Assembly (NCBI RefSeq): GCF_026339735.1
Contig: NZ_JAPEQG010000003.1
Span: 372,001 to 436,000, forward strand
DNA length: 64,000 nt
Direction of reading: 5' to 3'
Origin: Streptomyces sp. NBC_01669
GTDB taxonomy: Bacteria > Actinomycetota > Actinomycetes > Streptomycetales > Streptomycetaceae
A program made the translations under genes and the position numbers. Below the pieces are notes generated by a model, which saw only the letters and a program-made list of their open reading frames with translations, was not told where the DNA came from and ran no database searches. Positions 42,777 to 50,877 of this stretch are shown in pieces (position 1 is the first letter of the stretch; every line of letters starts with the position of its first letter).

Positions 42777-44821
42777 CGCGGCTGGTGGCCTTCCTCGTAC
42801 AGGGAGTGGAACAGGTCGGGCGAGATCTTGAGGACCGACTGTACGTTGATGCGCTGTCCGTAACGAGCGCCGAGCTGCACAAGTCGCTTGTAGGTAACGG
42901 CATATGGGAAGAGGCTGGTGTCGGAGAACCGCAGTGCCATTGCCTGCCCGTGCGCGTCGCAGGATTCCATGATGTCGCTGCGCCGGTATACGCCGAGGTG
43001 TTTGAACTGCCGGTACAGCTGATTGCCGCTGTCGCTCACGCACTGATCCAGCCGGGAGCAGCCGATCACGGCGGACAGGCTGTGCGTCTTGTCGGTGCTG
43101 GCGTACCAGAGGATGCGGGCGGGCGCTGTCTCGCCCCGGGAGCGCGGGGAACGGTAGTAGACGTGTTCGCGGCTGAGTCCCAACCGGTCGTCGCGGGACA
43201 GAATGCCCGCGGGAATCCCGAACAACTCATAAGCCCATTTGGGGCGGATGGGGACGAGGAAGGTGGGCAGCTCCGCGTCGGCGATCTTTACTGGCCACCA
43301 GGCGTGCTCGATTGCCGAGGCTGCCGCCGCGGGCAGGGGCGCCTGCAGGCGTGGCAGATCAAGACCGAGACGTGGAGCGAGTGCGGCGGCATGGGCGTCG
43401 ATCGCGGCGGTATCGGCGATCCGGTCGAGTACCAGGGCGGTGAGTCCGGTACCGGTCTGTTGGAAGGCGTCTTCCTGCGCCGCTGCGCGAAGGGTGCGCT
43501 GTGGGTGGGGGTCGGTCAGCCGGAGTATCTCCACACCTGCGGTGCGGCAGCGCTGGCGCAGCAGGAACAGCAGCTGCCGTGCGAGGGTTGCGCCCAGAGG
43601 ATGCTGTTCGTCCACGCGCAGCAGCGGCACGTGCAGTTCGTCGCCGTGGATGCCGTGGCAGTAGGTGGCCAGCAGCCGGCCGTTCCCGTCGACGATCTGC
43701 TGCCGGTTCCACTGGTCTGGCCGGGCCGCGAAGTCCCGCAGTCGCGCTTTGAACGCGTTCTGCTTCTCGCCGCCGGGCTTGTTGAGGAACACCAGCTGTT
43801 CCTGTTCTTGCCCGGCGGGGACGGCGGTGGTGGTCAGGGAGGTGCCGAGAACGCTGCCTGGCTGATACACCTGTGCCCGCCTCAGTTCGTCGATGGCCAC
43901 CACGCTGTCGGCAGGCCGCAGGATGCGCACACCGCAAATCTTCTCGGTGACGGGGCTCAGTTCCAGCAGCCCAGCATCGCGGGTTACCAGGTGTCGAACG
44001 CCTGCCGCGCGAGCCTGCACGACGTATGCAAGGTCGCCGAGGTCGTTGTCGGCGCGTGGCAGGTGCAGGCCCAAATCCTCCCAGGCCGCCTCGATCAGGG
44101 CCCGCACCCACTGGTCGTGATTGGCCTCTTCGAGTACGGGCCGCCAGTACAGGGACAGAGCATTGAGCTGGGTCCTGCGCTCGGCGGCATGGTCGATGGC
44201 GTGGATCTCATCGACCAGCTGGGGCAGGACGACCAGCTCCAGCAGGCCGGTCAGCCATTCCGCGGACAACGCTTTTGTTTCGTCCGAACCAGTGCGCTGG
44301 TAGGAGCTGTGGAGGTCGGCGAAGACGTTGCAGTCCATGGCTGCGGTGACCAGGGCGGTGGGTTCCAGATCGGTGAACAGGTCGGGGTGGCCGTGGCTGC
44401 GCCACCACACCACGAGCGGTTCGCGCGTTCCGCCGCGGCCGTCTACTTCCGTGCGCGGCTCGAAGCCCAGCCGGGTCCACATCTTCTCCAGGCCGTAGTC
44501 CTTGCGGCACTTGAGCAGGATGCCGAGCCGGTCGGCATGCCGGCTGGAGATGGCGTTCACCAGCAGCTGGTTCACTCCCTGGCCGCGGTATTCGTTCTCG
44601 ACGCACAGGTGTGCCAGGCGGACCCGGTCGGCGGGTAGCCCGTACAGGGCGTAGCCGACCAACCGGGTGCCCTCGGTCGCGGCGAGGAGCGTGCCGGTCT
44701 CGGCGGCCTGGTGGAAGGCCGCACGCGGCAGGAAGCCCAGCGTCTTGCGGTTGCGGTTACCTAAGCTGATGACTGCCGTCAGCAGGGCCCCGTCCCCCGC
44801 GCCCACAGTTGTGACCCGCAC
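42773..44821 (-). CDS. GNAT acetyltransferase-PIN nuclease fusion protein
   Basis: This 682-residue protein starts at GTG 44821. Residues about 1-150 form a GNAT domain: GTRLVGYALYGL, then LCVENEYRGQGVNQLLVNAI as the acetyl-CoA loop, and YGLEKMWTRLGFEP. Residues about 160-310 form a PIN domain: AMDCNVFADL (Asp), LPQLVDEIHAID (Glu), NDLGDLAYVVQA (Asp) and LVTRDAGLLEL (Asp). The four acidic metal-binding positions of a VapC-like RNase are kept. The remaining 370 residues (HPLGATLARQLLFLLRQRCR, WWPVKIADAELPTFLVPIRPKWAYELFGIP and LYRQFKHLGVYRRSDIME) are of unknown fold. It is coupled to the ASCH gene. No antitoxin is seen, so the PIN may be controlled within the protein. Confidence 0.82.
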   Translation of the reverse strand: MRVTTVGAGDGALLTAVISLGNRNRKTLGFLPRAAFHQAAETGTLLAATEGTRLVGYALYGLPADRVRLAHLCVENEYRGQGVNQLLVNAISSRHADRLGILLKCRKDYGLEKMWTRLGFEPRTEVDGRGGTREPLVVWWRSHGHPDLFTDLEPTALVTAAMDCNVFADLHSSYQRTGSDETKALSAEWLTGLLELVVLPQLVDEIHAIDHAAERRTQLNALSLYWRPVLEEANHDQWVRALIEAAWEDLGLHLPRADNDLGDLAYVVQARAAGVRHLVTRDAGLLELSPVTEKICGVRILRPADSVVAIDELRRAQVYQPGSVLGTSLTTTAVPAGQEQEQLVFLNKPGGEKQNAFKARLRDFAARPDQWNRQQIVDGNGRLLATYCHGIHGDELHVPLLRVDEQHPLGATLARQLLFLLRQRCRTAGVEILRLTDPHPQRTLRAAAQEDAFQQTGTGLTALVLDRIADTAAIDAHAAALAPRLGLDLPRLQAPLPAAAASAIEHAWWPVKIADAELPTFLVPIRPKWAYELFGIPAGILSRDDRLGLSREHVYYRSPRSRGETAPARILWYASTDKTHSLSAVIGCSRLDQCVSDSGNQLYRQFKHLGVYRRSDIMESCDAHGQAMALRFSDTSLFPYAVTYKRLVQLGARYGQRINVQSVLKISPDLFHSLYEEGHQPR

Positions 44822-44942
44822 AGCGGCACCCCCCGGTCCACCTCTGACGATCCGTTATGCACAGAGTGTTGTCGCCTTGGTCATCTTTGTCAGCGGTACC
44901 GCCGAAATCCCCGCTGCAGGCGACCCACTGGACAGGAAGACG

Positions 44943-44992
44943 GGGGGTTTGGGGGCGGCAGCCGCACAGGCGGCTGCCGCCCCCAAACCCCC
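44943..44992. terminator. Perfect 23-bp hairpin, bidirectional terminator
   Basis: The arm at 44943-44965 (GGGGGTTTGGGGGCGGCAGC and on) is the exact reverse complement of 44970-44992, with a four-base loop ACAG. It lies downstream of the small membrane-protein gene and 120 bases before the GNAT-PIN gene start. It should end the leftward transcript before the GNAT-PIN operon. Confidence 0.75.
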
Positions 44993-45011
44993 GGTCGAGG
45001 CAGGGCTGGGG

Positions 45012-45212
45012 TCAGCTGATGATGGTGTGGAAGAACAGCACGCCCGCGCCGAAACCGGCGCCGGCGGCAAGGGCGGCGGCGGGCAGCGAGCGCTGGTTGA
45101 GGTAGGTCAGCACGCCCGCACCGATGCCGGTGAGGACGCCGAGCAGCAGCACGATGGTGCTGCGCAGGCCGAGCAGCGGCTGGCTGCTGGGCTGCTGGGT
45201 GTTCGGGGTCAC
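45012..45212 (-). CDS. Small two-helix membrane protein
   Basis: This 66-residue protein starts at GTG 45212 with GGAG six bases upstream. After a short polar N-terminus (TPNTQQPSSQPLLGL) it has a membrane helix (STIVLLLGVLTGIGAGVLTYL), a short basic loop (NQRSLP), and a second helix (AAALAAGAGFGAGVLFFHTII). No family is recognised. The perfect hairpin follows immediately. A longer in-frame extension upstream is unlikely because it has no codon bias. Confidence 0.65.
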   Translation of the reverse strand: MTPNTQQPSSQPLLGLRSTIVLLLGVLTGIGAGVLTYLNQRSLPAAALAAGAGFGAGVLFFHTIIS

Positions 45213-45360
45213 TGTGAACTCCGTTTCATTCCAAGAGGTTTCGCCCCTTTGCGAGGGCCTAGTCGTGAATGCTCTAGCCCCTGGCCACGCTTCTCCCCTC
45301 GCCCTGCGCACCGTGACGTGAGTCACATAATTTTCCTTCGGGTTTGGCGAGGGGAGAGGG

Positions 45361-46284
45361 GTGGCTGGTGCCTATGACATCCGCGACAGGCTGGAATCGG
45401 GGCCCACGGGGGCGGCAGAGCGCAAGGGAGCGAGTGTGCCGGATGAGATGTGCCAGGGGCGTGCCCCTCATGGCCTCCTGCAGGAGGACCAAGAGCTTGA
45501 GGAGCTCAGTTCCGCGGGCTTGTTGAGCCTGGAGCACACGCTCGCCGGCACCGCTTCGGACGAAGCCAGCCGCTCCACGCGCCGTGCCGCCGAGGCCCGC
45601 ATGGTCGACATCCTGCGCGCCGACAACTTCCAGGGCCCGCGCTATGAGAAGACGACCACCCGGCTGATGGAGTACGGGTGGCTCACCATCAACAAGTGGA
45701 CGGGTACCGGCGAGATCTTCGCGCACACCCGCCGGGCCGGTCGGCCTGTGCCCGCCAACATGACCACGCCCGACTGGGACCCCGACGCCCGCTCAGAGGT
45801 CGCCACCGAGACCGTCGTCGCCGGCCTGGACCTCTTCCTTGAGCACGGCCTCATCCGCGGAAAGTGGAACCCGAACGGCGGCGCCAGCCTGACCACCTAC
45901 TTCGTCGGTGCGTCCATCCGCTCCTTCCGCACCGTCTATATCCGCTGGTTCCGCAGCGTGCAGATGGGGCAGGCTGAGCTGGACCTGCCCCCCAGCGACC
46001 CGGACGGTGCGTCCAGCGACCGGGACATTCCCGACCAGCGCGCCACCGACCCCTTCTACGCTGCAGCCACCCACGACGAAATCAAGCGCATCCTCCCGCA
46101 CATCACCGATACCAAGGTCCGCAGAGGACTCGCCCTGCGCGCGCTGGGCTACACCCAGCAGCAGGCCGCCGCAGAGGTAGGACTGACGGAAAAGGCGCTG
46201 GAAGGCCGTATCGGCCGGCTCCGCGCCCGCATCCTCACCGACCTGGCCGAGAAGGCCGACCTTGGGGAAGGGGGAGCACGATGA
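45361..46284 (+). CDS. Sigma-70-like regulator
   Basis: This 307-residue protein starts at GTG 45361. In the middle, ETVVAGLDLFLEHGLIRGKWNPNGGASLTTYFVGASIRSFRTVYIRWFR has the pattern of sigma region 2 (core-binding and promoter-melting helices). The C-terminal RRGLALRALGYTQQQAAAEVGLTEKALEGRIGRLRARIL is a region-4-like HTH. No anti-sigma gene is beside it. It overlaps the next gene by four bases (ATGA). It may activate a specific gene set on this arm, possibly starting with the overlapping gene. Confidence 0.65.
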   Translation: MAGAYDIRDRLESGPTGAAERKGASVPDEMCQGRAPHGLLQEDQELEELSSAGLLSLEHTLAGTASDEASRSTRRAAEARMVDILRADNFQGPRYEKTTTRLMEYGWLTINKWTGTGEIFAHTRRAGRPVPANMTTPDWDPDARSEVATETVVAGLDLFLEHGLIRGKWNPNGGASLTTYFVGASIRSFRTVYIRWFRSVQMGQAELDLPPSDPDGASSDRDIPDQRATDPFYAAATHDEIKRILPHITDTKVRRGLALRALGYTQQQAAAEVGLTEKALEGRIGRLRARILTDLAEKADLGEGGAR

Positions 46285-46620
46285 CCGTCCGGAAGGACGA
46301 ACCCATGGACCACCTCGCTGCGATGGACGACGAATTCGACGCGCTGCTCGACGCGTCCAGCCTGGGAGCCCCCCACGTTGTGGCGGAGACCGGCGCCATC
46401 CCAGCCACCGCCCGACGCCGCATGGCACAGGCCGCCCGCCGGCGGCACAGCTCGCGCGAGGACGCAGCACTGCCCGACGACACGTCCTGCCCGCGGCAGT
46501 TCGGCGAACTACGTCCCGGCACCTGCCCCGAAGCGCGCGCCCACAGCGCGCAGACACCGCAAGATGAACCCCCAGCTCCTGGCCTGCCCCCGCACCCGGA
46601 ACGCCAGAACGTCATCTCCA
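46281..46620 (+). pseudogene. Gene coupled to the sigma-like regulator; 3' part lost
   Basis: From ATG 46281 about 90 codons have good bias (MDHLAAMDDEFDALLDASSLGAPHVV, then IPATARRRMAQAARRRHSSRED). The frame then enters CSCPRQFG-like text, TPQDEPPAPGLPPHPERQ, and a P-loop-like MTTGAGKSVIFAALW near 46,625. Past about 46,620 the frame stays open only by chance to 47,801. I read it as a truncated gene fused to unrelated sequence. The P-loop-like piece could come from a helicase N-terminus. Confidence 0.4.
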
Positions 46621-47351
46621 TGACAACCGGCGCGGGCAAGAGTGTGATCTTCGCTGCCCTCTGGGTCTGGCATCACAGCGAGGGCTTCGGGATCGGTCGG
46701 GACAACAGACGCGAGCTGCATGCACAACGATCCTGGAGTGAGCCGCCGACAGGGAGCATGACGCGAGCCGCTGTGTGGCTGCTGCCACGCCCGCCGCGCG
46801 AGAGGACCGCCCGGGTATGCCCGCCACGCGTCTACGCACCTGGCAGCGGCCTGCTGGCCATGCCCGGGCGCTGGCAGACGCCACGGCTGCCCCAGTGGCT
46901 GACACCCACATGTCACCTCATCATCGATGAACTGAGACTGGCTGCTTTCGCCAGGGCCGGATATGAGCAGGGACCGCATCTGCTCTCGCCCTACACCGGC
47001 ACGCACACAGCGCCCAAGCTTCACGCTTCAGGCTGGGCAGGACCAGGGCAGCACAGGCAGCGGCCGCAAGACCTGCGGCAGCTCATTCAGCCATCAGTGC
47101 AACCGGCCGAGACAGTGTTCCGCGCTGTGCCCACGGGGCTTCTCATCAGCACAACGCAGCATTCCTCACTGCACATTGCACGCTTCGCGGACTTCGCATA
47201 CACGGCAGTCAACAGCGGATTGCTACTGCCGAATGCGGCCAGTGCACCTCGCCTCTGTCATCCGTTCGAAGAGAATGGCAGAACGAGACGAGACCTGAGG
47301 CGACGAGCGCAGGCTGGCAGAGCAAGACTGTGGGAGACGACCGTCCATGGA
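46621..47351. other. Low-bias stretch without a recognisable gene
   Basis: GC is lower than average here, and none of the open frames shows Streptomyces codon bias. The frame of the preceding gene stays open throughout, but its translation (RREL, then PRPPRERTARVCPPRVYAPGSG) looks random. It is probably degraded sequence between a broken gene and the SsgA-like gene. Confidence 0.5.
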
Positions 47352-47801
47352 GTGCGTGTACTGCATGCCGAGCTGCCTATGTCCTTTCACAGCGATGAAC
47401 ATGAGTCACTGGCACTGACGTCAAGCTTGCATACCCGACTGACGTACCGCGTATCTGATCCCTACGCCGTTGAAGTGCGCTTCCGGGCAGACACCAGAGA
47501 CGAGACGGTGTGGACTTTCGCTCGTGACCTGCTGAGAAACGGTCTGGAACGCAGCAGCGGACTTGGTGACGTCATCGTGTGGCCTGGTACTGGAGCAGGA
47601 AGCGAAGGGCACGTTTATATCCGGCTCACCTCGCCGGAGGGAACCGCACTTCTATCTGCCGCGGATACTGATCTACGAGCATTCACCGAAGCGGCAGACA
47701 GCTTGGTTGCGTATGGCACGGAGTACTCGTACCTAGCACCAGCTCTGGACGCCTTGGAGACGACGATAGGAGAACTTGCGCGGCCTGGCGGACGCGAATG
47801 A
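47352..47801 (+). CDS. SsgA-like sporulation/cell-division protein
   Basis: This 149-residue protein reads VRVLHAELPMSFHSDEHES, then TRLTYRVSDPYAVEVRFRADTRDETVWTFARDLLRNGLER. It continues with LGDVIVWPGTGAGSEGHVYIRLTSPEGTALLSAADTDLRAFTEAAD. The run from DPYAV through WxFARDLL to the SPEG motif is the SsgA family core. These actinomycete proteins guide septum placement and spore formation. The exact start is uncertain (GTG 47352 or ATG 47379), and upstream sequence is degraded. It is the only gene here that ties the window strongly to a sporulating actinomycete. A perfect hairpin follows. Confidence 0.78.
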   Translation: MRVLHAELPMSFHSDEHESLALTSSLHTRLTYRVSDPYAVEVRFRADTRDETVWTFARDLLRNGLERSSGLGDVIVWPGTGAGSEGHVYIRLTSPEGTALLSAADTDLRAFTEAADSLVAYGTEYSYLAPALDALETTIGELARPGGRE

Positions 47802-47848
47802 GGCCCCTACTCGAACTGTCAATCGACGCCGCACCTCACCTGAGTTGC

Positions 47849-47880
47849 CCGGGCTCCGTAAGTTGACTTACGGAGCCCGG
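47849..47880. terminator. Perfect 15-bp hairpin terminator
   Basis: CCGGGCTCCGTAAGT at 47849-47863 pairs exactly with ACTTACGGAGCCCGG at 47866-47880, with a two-base loop. It lies 48 bases after the SsgA-like gene and is likely its terminator. Confidence 0.75.
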
Positions 47881-48040
47881 CCGGCGGAAGTGAGGCTAAG
47901 TCGCCGGTGCGCTGAAGCGATTGCCGGAAATGGGTCGTTTGGTGTCATCGCTTGACTTTCCGGTGCATCCAGGCTGGCAATGACGAGGAGAACTGGTCCC
48001 AAGCCGATAATCGCCATGGACGCTAGGGGATGGAGGGATT

Positions 48041-48649
48041 GTGGGGGCGGGATGGACGGCTTTGGTGGTGGCCGTGGTTGGTGTGGTTGGCACCCTGGGT
48101 GCCTCGCTGTTGACGCAGAGCCGGGCGGACCGCACCAAGCGGATGGAGATGCAGGCGGCTGCGGAGCAGCGGCGTGAGGAGCGCGATCATGCAGAGGCTC
48201 TCCTTGAGGCGGAGCGGGCCCGAAACCGTGCTGAGGAATCCATTGCCTTGCGCAGGGCGTGTTACATCACGCTCAACACGACGGCCCGTCAGTACCTGAC
48301 GGCGCAGGTCGACTTCATGCACGCGCTGCGTATTGAGACCGGCGTCGAGGTCGTGCTCGAACAGCTTGAGGCCCGCCGTACGGCGCTTCGGGAAAGCTAC
48401 GCCGAGGCACAGATGATTGTGCCCCTGCGGGTAATGGCGGTGTCCGGTGCTGCCAGCAGGCATCTGAACGCTGGTTACGGACGGCTGAAGCAGATCGCCG
48501 CAGACACCCCTTGCAGCCAAGAGGACCTGAGCACATTCGAAGAGGGCATCGCACAGTCGTGGGCGCTCCTGGCCGAGATGCGGCAGCAGATGCGGCTCGA
48601 CCTCGGGGTGGACACGGATCCTGTGTCTGTGTCCGGCACCGACCCCTGA
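48041..48649 (+). CDS. Membrane-anchored coiled-coil protein
   Basis: This 202-residue protein starts at GTG 48041. One N-terminal membrane helix (ALVVAVVGVVGTLGASLL) is followed by a charged coiled coil (RADRTKRMEMQAAAEQRREERDHAEALLEAERARNRAEE). A helical C-terminal part has YLTAQVDFMHAL and SFEEGIAQ-like stretches. It is cytosolic apart from its anchor. It precedes the RES-domain gene by 44 bases in the same direction and may be its partner. No known domain is seen. Confidence 0.65.
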   Translation: MGAGWTALVVAVVGVVGTLGASLLTQSRADRTKRMEMQAAAEQRREERDHAEALLEAERARNRAEESIALRRACYITLNTTARQYLTAQVDFMHALRIETGVEVVLEQLEARRTALRESYAEAQMIVPLRVMAVSGAASRHLNAGYGRLKQIAADTPCSQEDLSTFEEGIAQSWALLAEMRQQMRLDLGVDTDPVSVSGTDP

Positions 48650-48692
48650 CCACTCACGTCAGCCACGCGCACAGGAGAGCAAGCGAACATCT

Positions 48693-49904
48693 ATGGGCCT
48701 TTACAAACGCATGATTGAAGACCAGGACGACCAGGGCTGGTACTTCACGGACCAGCACGTGTGCACCGGCTGTGTGGATGACGACGTGCTCGTAGCGGTG
48801 CTGAGCGCCGCCGAGGATGCAGACACCGTCTGCAGCTTTTGCGAACGGTCCCCGGCTGCAGAGCTCGATGTCCTGCTCGAGACGTTCGTCGCGGCCGTGT
48901 ACAACGAGTACGGCTCCGCTGACGACGAGGGTGTGTCCTACGACGGCAGAGAAGGCGGCTACCAGTGGACCATCCTGGATACGTGGGAGGTAGTGGAGGA
49001 ATGCGGCGGCTCAGACGTCCTCGTGGGGGAGGGCCTCTTCGATGCCGTATGCGGCGCCATCATCGACAAACCGTGGGTGCCTGCCGATTTCATCGCCCCA
49101 CGCCGTGACGAGGCCCTTCGTGATGGATGGGCCCGGTTTTGCGAGCAAGTGCAGTACCGCACCCGCTACGTCTTCTGGCTGCGGGAGATGGAAGAGGAGT
49201 ACCTGGGGCACGGCGAGGTGTCGGCCAGCCGCATCCTCGACCACGTCGGCGACCTCGTCGACAGACTCGGTCTCGTTAAGGAACTGCCCGCTGGTACCCC
49301 TTTGTGGCGCGCACTGACCCACGAGGAGCCGCAGGTCGATTGGAACGCGCGACGCCTGGGCACAGCCCCACGGCAGTACGCCCGACAGGCCAACCGCATG
49401 AGCCCTGCTGGCATCCCCATGTTCTACGGTGCAATCGACGCCGAAACCGCTGTCCAAGAGACCTCACTGCGCAGTGAGGAGCCTTGGGCGACTGCTGCGG
49501 CCTTCGAGACGTCCTCTCCCTGCAGCGTCGTCGACTTCACCGATCTGCCGCCCGTGCCGTCCCTGTTCGACCGCGGCCGTGCCAAGGACCGCCGCCCGCT
49601 GATGTTCCTAAGAGACTTCGCCGCACAGCTGACTGCACCGGCGCGTTCCACTTACGAGCAGATCGACTACGTCCCCACGCAGGTGGTTACCGAGTACCTG
49701 CTGCATGTCTTCCGCCCCGAGGCGCCAGTGTCGGGCCTGCTGTATACCTCCTCTCTCACCGGCAAGATGGCAGCAGTGATCGACGTGCCTAACGAACGCT
49801 GCATCGACCATGGCATGGAAGTGTTGGGCCAGGGCGATAGCCATCTGGCCCTGGTACTCGACTCTGCTTCACGCGGTACAGTCCCCGTCCGCCGCGATCC
49901 CTGA
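48693..49904 (+). CDS. RES-domain protein with HEPN-like N-terminal region
   Basis: This 403-residue protein starts at ATG 48693. An N-terminal region with two CxxC pairs (CTGCVDD, CSFCERS) and acidic helices is followed by LVKELPAGTPLWRALTH. Then comes RMSPAGIPMFYGAIDAETAVQETSL, the RES pattern, in which Arg, Tyr and Glu are catalytic. The end has SVVDFTDLPPVPSLFD, YVPTQVVTEYLLHVF and SGLLYTSSLTGKMAAVIDV. RES proteins break down NAD+ and are toxins in Xre-RES pairs. No Xre antitoxin lies beside it. The N-terminal region resembles the HEPN/RES N-terminal domain, so it may be an autoinhibited defence effector. Confidence 0.75.
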   Translation: MGLYKRMIEDQDDQGWYFTDQHVCTGCVDDDVLVAVLSAAEDADTVCSFCERSPAAELDVLLETFVAAVYNEYGSADDEGVSYDGREGGYQWTILDTWEVVEECGGSDVLVGEGLFDAVCGAIIDKPWVPADFIAPRRDEALRDGWARFCEQVQYRTRYVFWLREMEEEYLGHGEVSASRILDHVGDLVDRLGLVKELPAGTPLWRALTHEEPQVDWNARRLGTAPRQYARQANRMSPAGIPMFYGAIDAETAVQETSLRSEEPWATAAAFETSSPCSVVDFTDLPPVPSLFDRGRAKDRRPLMFLRDFAAQLTAPARSTYEQIDYVPTQVVTEYLLHVFRPEAPVSGLLYTSSLTGKMAAVIDVPNERCIDHGMEVLGQGDSHLALVLDSASRGTVPVRRDP

Positions 49905-50015
49905 CCTTCCCGGCCGCCGTCGATGATCTGCTCTGGGAGCTGGCGTGGATGGCACTTCGATAGAACGGCGACGAGCAGTTCCCCGCCTGCCCAGCCCCGT
50001 CAGAACGGAGCACCG

Positions 50016-50693
50016 ATGTCCTTGGCTGGCCTTCCGCAGCCGTTCGCGGCACAGTTGCGTGCCTTCATTACCGACCCTCAGGCCGTCGTGGATGTGCGGC
50101 GCTACTTCGGGATCGGTCTGCCGCCCGGCGGGGTGCCGTTCACCGGGAGTCGGTTCGAGCATTTGGCGGGTGGGGGAGACCGGCCGGAGGTTGCTGACCG
50201 GATCACGGCGGAGGACCTGATCGCGGTGCAGACCTTGTCGGTCACCGTTCCGGCGCCTGTCGCGCTGGACATTCTGGAGGGCCGCCTCGGCGCGCGGCTG
50301 TCTGGTCTGCTGCAGGCCATTCCCAGGGACATCGACATGACTGATGCCGATGTATCGGTCCTGGCCGACGGCTCGCCGGCGGACCAGGCCTGGCATCTCC
50401 TTCGTGACCAGCCCGATGTCGGGTGGGTGATCGCGGGGAAGCTCCTGGCCAGGAAGCGTCCGCGGCTGCTGCCGGTCTACGACAAGGTGGTGCGCTGCGC
50501 TCTGGGCCGCCCGCGCCCCTCGTTCTGGCTTGCGCTGCATGCCGCGCTCCGCGCGGACGACCGCGCCCTGCACCGCCAGTTGCTCGAGTTGCGCCAGGTC
50601 GCGGGGGTGCCGGAGACGGTGAGTGCGCTGCGGGTATGCGACGTGGCGGTGTGGATGGGGCACCGGGCGGAGGATCACGCCTGTCCTCGCTGA
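50016..50693 (+). CDS. DUF6308-like conserved protein
   Basis: I start the protein at ATG 50016, behind GGAGCACC, which gives 225 residues. It has YFGIGLPPGGVPFTGSRFEHLAGGGDRPEVADRITAEDLIAVQTLSV as a strong block. AWHLLRDQPDVGWVIAGKLLARKRPRLLPVYDKVVR is the second. I recall this as DUF6308, a family without known function. The basic, helical ARKRPRLLPVYDKVV stretch could bind nucleic acid. It stands alone, in the same direction as the RES gene. Confidence 0.7.
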   Translation: MSLAGLPQPFAAQLRAFITDPQAVVDVRRYFGIGLPPGGVPFTGSRFEHLAGGGDRPEVADRITAEDLIAVQTLSVTVPAPVALDILEGRLGARLSGLLQAIPRDIDMTDADVSVLADGSPADQAWHLLRDQPDVGWVIAGKLLARKRPRLLPVYDKVVRCALGRPRPSFWLALHAALRADDRALHRQLLELRQVAGVPETVSALRVCDVAVWMGHRAEDHACPR

Positions 50694-50877
50694 CGTCGGC
50701 AGCGAAGTTGCCCCTCCAGCGTTCTGGCGTGTGAGGGTGACGGACTTTACCAACCGTCACCGGAGTGTGTGTGACGTTCGCGTGGAGTGCTGCGGGGTCG
50801 CGGGCGGGGCTTGTGGACTGGGATAGCAGGTGCCGTCCGGCCAGGGACGGCCCGGTGATCTCGGAGGGGGCACGCGG

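Noticed and set aside
46281..47801. One gene of 506 codons
   Set aside because: Only the first roughly 90 and last roughly 150 codons look coding. The middle has no codon bias, and the SsgA-like end is a family that normally stands alone.
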